Program-made: the position numbers and the translations under genes
Notes under the pieces: generated by a model
The model's input: the letters and a program-made list of their open reading frames with translations, nothing else
Databases searched by the model: none
What the model was told of the DNA's origin: nothing
Assembly: GCA_964017045.1 (NCBI GenBank)
Contig: OZ024807.1
Coordinates: forward strand, 12,409,241-12,473,240
Reading direction: 5' to 3'
Length of the DNA stretch: 64,000 bases
Source of the DNA: Omphiscola glabra
Taxonomy: Eukaryota > Mollusca > Gastropoda > Lymnaeidae
Part shown: piece after piece, positions 36,501-45,200 of the stretch
How the letters are laid out: every line of letters starts with the position of its first letter
Position numbering within the stretch: the stretch's first letter is position 1

Positions 36501-39221
36501 ATCGTCTGGCATTTTCACAAACATTTGGCGCCCAGGGGAACTGGGTCTGCATTAATAAGTTGTGGATGCTAGGGAGATCTACTTCTGCAAGTACCTCAGT
36601 GTCCGGTACCTTGGTCGGTTTTTCCGGGCCAATTTGCACAAAGGGCCCCCAGTTTACGTGGGGGGGGGGGTCGTGAACCAAACTACCACGCGACCACTGA
36701 TTAGCAGCGGCGAGGCCTTGGGCCTCGGTCCTGCTTAAAACGGTAATCGAAGTGCTGGGCCGGGGCTGGGGACGCTGCTCTTCATGAGTGGCCAGCCAAG
36801 AGCTTCGTGCTCAGTGCCGCTTCTGCCGATTGTTTGCCAGATACCTTGTCCTGCCATTTCATGTTGAGGATTTTTCTGAGGCTGACCGTGTGAAAGTGAT
36901 TTTTAGTTTCTTAGCATAACGTTTATAGGCTGTCCCTGTTCCATATGCATATAATAGTTCTAAGAGCACATCTGCCTAGTGCACCTTTATTTTGTGTTGG
37001 GTGCTGATGTCTCTCCGTGTCCATTCACTCTTAGACATTTTTCAGAATGTTGCGCTGGCTCTTGCCATTGGAACATTCACCACTTCATCCTTTGTTATGC
37101 ATTGGGAGAGTGTGCTGCCAAAGTAAGAAAACCCGTTAACCACTTTCTTAACGAGTCTTCTAATTCAATAAATGATTTTGATGTGTCTTTACTATATGTA
37201 GGCCGGTGGCCTTTTTAAGTTTGTTTCGTCAGTGTGAATGTATGTTTTTGTTCTGCTGGCCCCCTTTTTGTGCTAAGTGGACCCCCCGTCTTTTGAAAAT
37301 GACTATTTAAGTTGCTAGTGAAATGTCAAGAGGACAGTGTTCCATTTCAAGGTTTCAGTTGTAGCACTAGCTTCACTAATGGGCTGGTTGGGTTTTTGTT
37401 TTTTGTTTTTTTGGTATCAATAAACGCTACCCTTCTCACCTTCCTGAGTTTGTTAAGTGAGTCGTAACGCACGGGCTTACAAGTGGCGTTGTCGGCAGGA
37501 TGGTGAGATCTTGTGGGTACGCTCTCAAATTTAACCAAACCCAACCGGCCATGGCAGAGGGACAGCCCGCTGTGCATTACAGGGAGGGAGAGATTCACAA
37601 TCAATTTGTCTTCTGGTCTATTACCTTGACTAGGTAGCTACTGTGGAGTTAGATGATGGACAGCTTTGAGGCCAAACTGAGATTTGACACTGAAGTGGAC
37701 TTGACCTATCTCCGGCATGGAGGAATTTTGATTTACATGATTCATAAAATGCTGTAATCCTGGAGAGTCCCTTATGCTGCCAAATTGCATAGAAACCGTT
37801 CTCTGCGATGTAAACAAAGATGGCTCTAATGCACTGATAAACCAGCCTTTCAACCTTCCGGTTAATGCAGTCTGCAATTCCCAGATACCTCCAACTGTCG
37901 AGTGTGTTAAAGGCTTTAGTAGGGATGTCAATGAAACTTGCCAAAGAGACCCAGCAGTCTGTCGCAAAGGATATCAGGATGTTCAAGGAGCCTGCCTGAA
38001 AGTGTTGGATGAACCTAAAACATGGAGGGGGTCTGTCCAGGCCTGTAATGAAGATGATGGCACACTGGTCAATATTGACTCAGACGCCAAATTAATAGCA
38101 GTGGAGAAAATCTTCACAGAGTTTTTTTTTTCACTACCCTTTATATCAGAGATAAAGTGAGAGCTTTTGTGATCCTTGGCACTGTTGTATAACAACCTGA
38201 TCTCAACATCAGTGAACAGGAAAGAGTAGAGTGGGCCAACTTCCAAATAAATGCATCGCTCCTGAACAAAATCAAGCTCTCCGCAGCACTCAGTATCAGC
38301 TCCATCCCAGTTGAAGGGCTTGTCCTAGGCCTTGTTGTTAAAGAGACATCCTCTGGCCTTGGCATAGAAGCAGTAGCTTCAGATACTAAAGCGGAAGTTG
38401 CATGTCAAGAACGTAAAGCCTCTGAAGAAGACATGAAGTGGTATCAATGCAACAACGATGCTGACATGAGTGATGATGGCGACCATGAAAGACTGTATGA
38501 TATGATAATGAATCCAAATTGTTTAGTTTGTCCAGCCCCCCCCCCCCCCAGGACATTAGCTGTGACATAAATCCAAATAGAGTTACTAATGGCACAGTTG
38601 AAGGAACTTGCCAGTTCGGAGCTAATGGTGAATACTATACATGTAATAAAGGCTTGAACTGCATTGACAAAAGTGTCAGCACCAAGTGTGCCAAAAATGC
38701 TAATGAGTGTGCCACTGGTCACCATGACTGCCCCAACAGAACTGTCTGTGTCAACACTGTGGGCGGTTATTCCTGCAAATGCCAGGAGGAATTTCCCCTG
38801 ATGGTCAATGGGAGATGTCAAGCAATCAGCAGCTGCATTTTGTCTGGACCAGCGACACCGCTGGACTATGTTTACAATCTTCAAGGATTCTCAGGAATCC
38901 CCGGCCACCTTGACGTTGATTGCAAGTTCAAGCTGGCCTACATTTGTGACAATAGTAACTAATGCTGTTACTGTTAAAATTATGTTGTTTTTAAGCGGAG
39001 ACTGCTGACATTTTTGTGGGGGTGCGTGTAGGCCGGTGGCCTTTTTAAGTTTGTTTCGTCAGTGTGAATGTATGTTTTTGTTCTGCTGGTCCCCTTTTTG
39101 TGCTAAGTGGACCCCCCGTTTTTTTGAAAATGACTATTTAAGTTGCTAGGGAAATGTCAAGAGGACAGTGTTCCATTTCAAGGTTTAAGTTGTAGCACTA
39201 GCCGTACTAATGGGCTGGTTG

Positions 39222-39254
<33 letters not shown>

Positions 39255-42200
39255 TATAAATAAACGCTACCTTCTCACCTTCCTGAGTTTGTTAAGTGAG
39301 TCGTAACGCACGGGCTTACATATACTTTTCCCTAAAAGTGCTGTGTCATCAGCATATGCAAGATACTGAAGGGGCTGGTTGTAGAGCGTGCCTATTGGTT
39401 ATCCTCCCTGAACCTCGATTTTGCTTTCTTAGTTGTTTAATGTTACATGTATCGGTCTTGACAGTTTGTTGGTATGGGAAATTCCTGCAGAGTCTCACAT
39501 AGATATTTTCTTTTGAAATGATGTCAAAGGCTATTTTAAATTTTATATTAAATATAGAGTTGATGTACTGGGATATTATATTCATAATATTTATCTAATA
39601 GGTTAATTTTATAGTCCACGTGGAGTTGATGTACTGGGATATTATATTCATAACATTTCTCTAATAGGCATCTGATGGGGACAATCTTATCAGTCGTTGA
39701 TCTGTTTTGTCTGAATCCACATTGGTAGTCATCTAGTATTTCTTCAGTGTACGGTTGTAGTCTATTGGCACTTAGTTTTGTCAGTATTTTGTATGTGACA
39801 TTTAACAGGTGAATAAATTCTCTGTAGTTTGTGCATTGAAATGTAGAGCCTTTCTTGTGTATTGGGGTTATTAGTGTTGTTTCCCATTCTGTTGGAATTT
39901 TCTTTTCTTGCCAAATTTTTACTAAGAAGCCATCTTCAGCTAACAAAAATATAAAAATTACAACTTAGCTGAAATGTTGTATCCGAGAGTTTTATTTGAG
40001 ATGTTGTGTCCGAGACGTTGTATCCGAGAGGACAGCACGAGGAATGAGGTAGACAATTAGTAATTAAGAGAGTTAATGTAGGGAAGGCCGGGGGGGGGGG
40101 GGGGTAAAATTATGTTCAGGGTCAGAGAAAAAATCTATCAAGTGAGGAGAACATAACACTCATGCCATGTGATGTCAAGGTCCCCATAGGTGTTTAACAA
40201 TGAGTTCTCTAAATTCCCAATGGCAGGCGTGTTGATATGTGAACCAATGGCGGTAATTATCAAATCACTTGGACTCTTGTGGTCGCTATTTTTTATTGAG
40301 ATTGCTTATAATTTGGTTTTATGTAGAGAGGTAAGGGCGAAATTGCAAGCGCAGACGATTGAAAACCACTGATCTAAATTAAATCGATAAGAAAAATGTG
40401 TATCATTTAGCCATTAAAATTAATACCGGTGCCTTTCATTAATTACAAATATTTACTACTTTAACAGCTTATAGAGAAGACCCTTGGCTTACCTTAGATC
40501 GTCATAATGGCAATGAACCTGATTTCTCAACAAATTCAAAGGGAGAAAATGTCTTTTTATTTTGTGCAGTTCAGGTAACTGAATATTTATTTATACTAAA
40601 ATTTAAATAATTTTTGCATAGAAATAACACATTAGAATGCAATAAAAACAACTTTTAATTCAATTGGATTAATAAAATAATCTTATTTCATCTTATTTGA
40701 ATTATTAGCGTTGCTTTTTTTTATAGAATCTTGACCTCTGGTGTCAGTTGTTCTTTCATTCATTTTGTTTCAGGGTCCATACGGCCTTGTGTTAAGCTGG
40801 TTGACCGGACATCCAAGTGGATCCAACTATTCACCCTACCCCTACACCAACGATATTCAAATGGTGACACCAAGTCCACCATATCCTACAGACAGTCCAT
40901 GTAGACCATATAACTATGAGACAACGCTGAACATCTCAGTACAGTCTGGTGAAACAATGTACATTTGTGTGGTAACAGACGGAAGTGTTGAAGTCGCCAG
41001 AAAGACCTTCACAATTTATGGTGCCGGTAGGTGAATCTTCTTTACGTCACCGAGATTGTTTAAAGGTTGTGAACGTATCATTACATTTCAATGTGTCGGA
41101 AGGGCGTTAGTCTTATCTTTGCCTGGTCAATATACAGCACATCTTTAAAGTACAATAAATAGATCATCTTGTCAGGCCAATTGACAGCTGTCTTGATAGT
41201 CCAATAAACAGTCCATCTGGACGAGGCAATAGACAGTCCATCTTGACAGAAAAAGAGACAGTCCATATTTACAGGAAAAGAGACAGCCCCACTTAACAGA
41301 CCAATAGACAGTCCATCTTGACAGAAAAAGAGACAGTCCATATTTACGCTCCTATAGTTTTTCTTCTTTATATTTTTCCCCCACCATACAATGCGCTCAA
41401 CAATTTTTTTTTTAAAACGTAGTTGCAATAATATATTTTTTAAACCAATATTTGAATTGTTTTGTAAATGAAAAGCCGCCGCAGAACGGTGAAGCTAAAT
41501 GTTATGCCGTTTATTTCATCATAGTTCTTTCGCGAATTCCTACTAAACTGTTTAGCCTCATGGTGACGGCATCTCTAGCATTATGCATTTTGTTTGCGAA
41601 ATGTCATACAAAAAGAGTATAGAAATAGATGATTACTGAAAGCAGAACGCAGTAACACTGTCTGAAATTAATTTTCTATTTTTAAAAAATGGTCATACTT
41701 TGTAGGGAAATATGATTTTAGCATCAAGTTCATCCTGGAGATAAAACTTTGAAAGCTAATTCGAAGAGTTTCCCAGTCGCGGTCCCTTTCCATAAACTAT
41801 CACAAGTAAGGGGCAGTGGCATGTCCTCAAAATGTTCCTGGAAACTTAAATAACTGTTTTCAATAAAGTAATGAGTCGTTATATAGAATTCTTGTCAGGT
41901 TTCAAAGACTAATCAAGTGTCTGTGCTCATACAACCACTCCCCACCCCCCCTCTCCCGGCTCCTAACCATAGATTTTGACTGCGGTGCGTAACGTGAGAT
42001 CGCGTCCTAGATATGCACCATTATGCACGACAGTATATGGCGTCATGACGCCATTAGTGTGTCTTTTCGGGTAGCACGCATAATGATATTAACTTCACAA
42101 GTTTTCATTAATTGTTTGACATTTCTCGGAAATGGGTACCTACCAGCTGAGTTGTGGGCGGGGCGTAATGTCCAGCACATTAAAGCTGTGGTTATTATTT

Positions 42201-45200
42201 TGTTTACTGTTTCTAAAAATTTGGAAGATTGAATATACATATGCGAGATGGAATGAGCGGGGCAAAGGAGGAGGGGCGAGCTTCTAAATGTTTTTCAGAG
42301 CTTCGTGTAGCTCTTTCTCTCATTCTCAAAAAGGTTGATGGAGAAATGGCACTCTCTAACAAGACAAGGAGAATGGTTGTTTGACATAACTTAGTGTACT
42401 ATTCTAAATGATTGGTTATAGATATTTGAAATACACTAATATGAATATTTGAAAAACCAAAAACAACAAAAGATTTCCATTTTTAAAATGCTGTTATCGA
42501 TATTGGGGGAAAGTAACTCACGTACATCTTTGTCTCCTTATATTTCAACTAGTTGATACGTCAGAGGTTGTAGATGGAGATGACTTTATAATAACATGTG
42601 ACGCCAGCCGACTGGCAAGCCTGCCTGATTCCGTGACCAGGATCCTGACTTTATCCTTTGAGAGAACTGTGCGCACGGCCAGCCGGGCAACAGTTATGGC
42701 TGTCTATTCACCAAATCAACCCCAGAATGTGACAACGGTATTTAAAAAAAAAGAAAAAAAAAAAAAGATTCATTAGATCAGTTAAGTGATGGTATGTTAA
42801 GCTGAGACACAGCATGAAATGTCATTCAACTACATTTGTTGTAACGTGTGCTAAGATGGCATCTATAAATGACATCACGTGGCTAAATGGGTGGGGGTGT
42901 GGGAGGAGGAACAATTTTTAACGATGTGTCATAAAAACAATTGTTGTTAAAATTTTAAAACTTGGAAAAAGGGGGGCGCCGGGGGAGGGAGTAAAAAAAC
43001 TTTCAAAATAGTGTGGTTTAATTGTGATTGGCCCTTAAGCTCCAGGTTTACATTGTAATGGGTAGTTGTTGTTTTTCCCCCCTCCAGACTATTCCTCCTG
43101 GAAGAAAATGGACGATCACAGCTTCCGGCGGAGAAGGACCGGGTGCCGGACAGTACGACAACATTAAAACGATAAAAATTGAACTCAATGCCCAAGATTT
43201 TCGGTGTGACGATGCCGGAATATACAGGTGCAAAGCTACCTTTGCGCCCACGTCTGGTATCACAACAGCCCAAGGTTCTCAAAATATCACGGCGACAGGT
43301 GATTACAATGAATGGCGTTTTTAACTATTGCGTAAACAATGCAATTGAAACAATGGATCTCATTTCATGAGAGTGACTTTTTGCAGGTACCTAAACTAAC
43401 TTTATATTTGCATAAAATAACAATTTGATGGTATTATTAATTTTTTTATTCCCTACAAACAGTTCCAACAAATGTCTTCGACATTACATTGGATCGTCTA
43501 AGTGGTAATGACCCATATTACCCAGAATTTGCATTGGAAAAACATGTCGTCCTAATTTGCTCTGTGCTTGTGAGTTTTTTTTAAAATAACATGTGAAAGT
43601 TACTTTAAATGTTTTTATTGTTTTTATTGTCACTCTTTGTTGCTTTTTGAAATTCTTTCAGTGGAAGTCATTTAGGCTCAATTCTTTCAAGTAAGCACAC
43701 AGTTTATTTGCCGGTGCAACTTTAGGCAACTCTATAACCATCATGTTGGAAGTGCCACTAATATTTAGACTTATCTTTAAAAAAAAATTTTTTTTTAAAT
43801 TTTAGAACACATTTCTTTTATTTAACGGTAAATTCCTTAAAACAAAATTAGTATCTTAAATATTCGAGTATTTAATATATTTATGTGCAAATAGCATTTA
43901 AAATATACACCCAGTCATGGCTGTGCAGAGGACGAGTCAGCCGAGTACAGTACTCGCGGAATTGTTTATTTAATAGCTAATTTACTCCATTTATAAAATA
44001 ATCAGTGGACAAACAAAAAACACTATTAAATCTAAGCTCATCGCCGCACCATCAAATTTTTAGCTTCGCGGTAAACTCTCTGGAAAGCATAAAGCGTATA
44101 CGATTGCATTTGTCTCGCCTACAAAGGACGGGCGTCCTGTGCTAGCCGCTCGCCTAACCTCCAAAAGGTAGGAGGGTGAGTCATCTCGTTCTCATGAGTT
44201 TGAGTTGGTGGCATACACGACAATAACTTCCCCTTTACAGACGTGGGTGTGTTGGGGCATGACCCACTAGAGTAGGTCGTGTTTGGGGACGGTTACCGGA
44301 AATTTGTTTGAAAGAAATTTCGTCGACGGAAAATTGATCGAACGGAAATTTGGTCGAACCTTTTTTTTTCAGTTCACGCGTTAAAAGTTTTGTCAATTTT
44401 TTTTTGAACGCACTATAATATATAGTAAAACAAAATAATGCGTTCAAAAAGAAATTTGACGTATAGACTTAAAGGTGGTGATAGGATCAGGTGAAACTGG
44501 ACAGGTGGCGCATGTGAGGGGTGTGCAAAGTTGCATTGAAGTATTTAGAAAATTAAGGACAAAAGGGATTGCCCAATTGTTTTTTTTAGTAAATAAAATA
44601 ATAGTTATCATGTAAAAATGTGCTTTTTCAATGATAGACATATCGTAAGGGAATTTCTTTTCTTTCAGGGTCCACAGAGCCTGAAGTTAGAATGGATGTG
44701 TACAGAAAAATCTGCATCACAACTTAATGATACCAACATTAAAAATCCAGAGCCCGTGGCTGTGACGTGTTCCCCATGCGATCAATATCGACACGAATCT
44801 CGATTGTATATCACACAACCAATTCAAACTACCGAGTATTCATGCACTGCTAAAGATGTCTCCACAACAGACACATACGCTGTAACTGCTGAAAAATGTA
44901 GGTGATGAGGTCTTTTATGTTACTTAATAATAATAATAATAATAATAAAGTTTATTTGAAAAATCACGCTTCATCCCCAAAGGCTCGAAGCGCGTTACAA
45001 AGTCAAATCTAGGAGATTGATTGCTTGATTGGAGCATGCTCACGGCACTCCGCTGTTCGATGTTCGAGAGGTCTCACTGCTGCCAGTTAGGCGCATGTGA
45101 ACTCCATCTCCCCATCTCCGGGTTTGAATTCAGAGTTGCCTTCTCTTAGAGGACTTCTGCAATGATAACTTTTGTTAATATTAGAGCATTTTGTGGATGC

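Larger units (their letters stand above)
37197..39320 (+). mobile_element. LTR retrotransposon-like element carrying host-gene cargo instead of gag-pol
   Basis: The element is 2124 bp: 5' LTR 37197-37481, primer-binding site at 37484, cargo 37561-38962, G-rich tract 39016-39026, 3' LTR 39027-39320, and a 4-bp TATA target duplication. No gag, protease, reverse transcriptase, RNase H or integrase sequence is present, so it must have been moved by enzymes supplied by another element. The PBS type and 4-bp duplication suggest a Ty3/gypsy-like helper. The cargo is intronless and made of two unrelated host-like genes. It sits in an antisense LINE inside intron 1-2 of the Ig gene. Confidence 0.9.

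Noticed and set aside
38386..38884. Minus-strand ORFs of 69 and 146 codons in the LTR cargo
   Set aside because: The plus strand carries the EGF and lectin-like motifs; these are antisense shadows.
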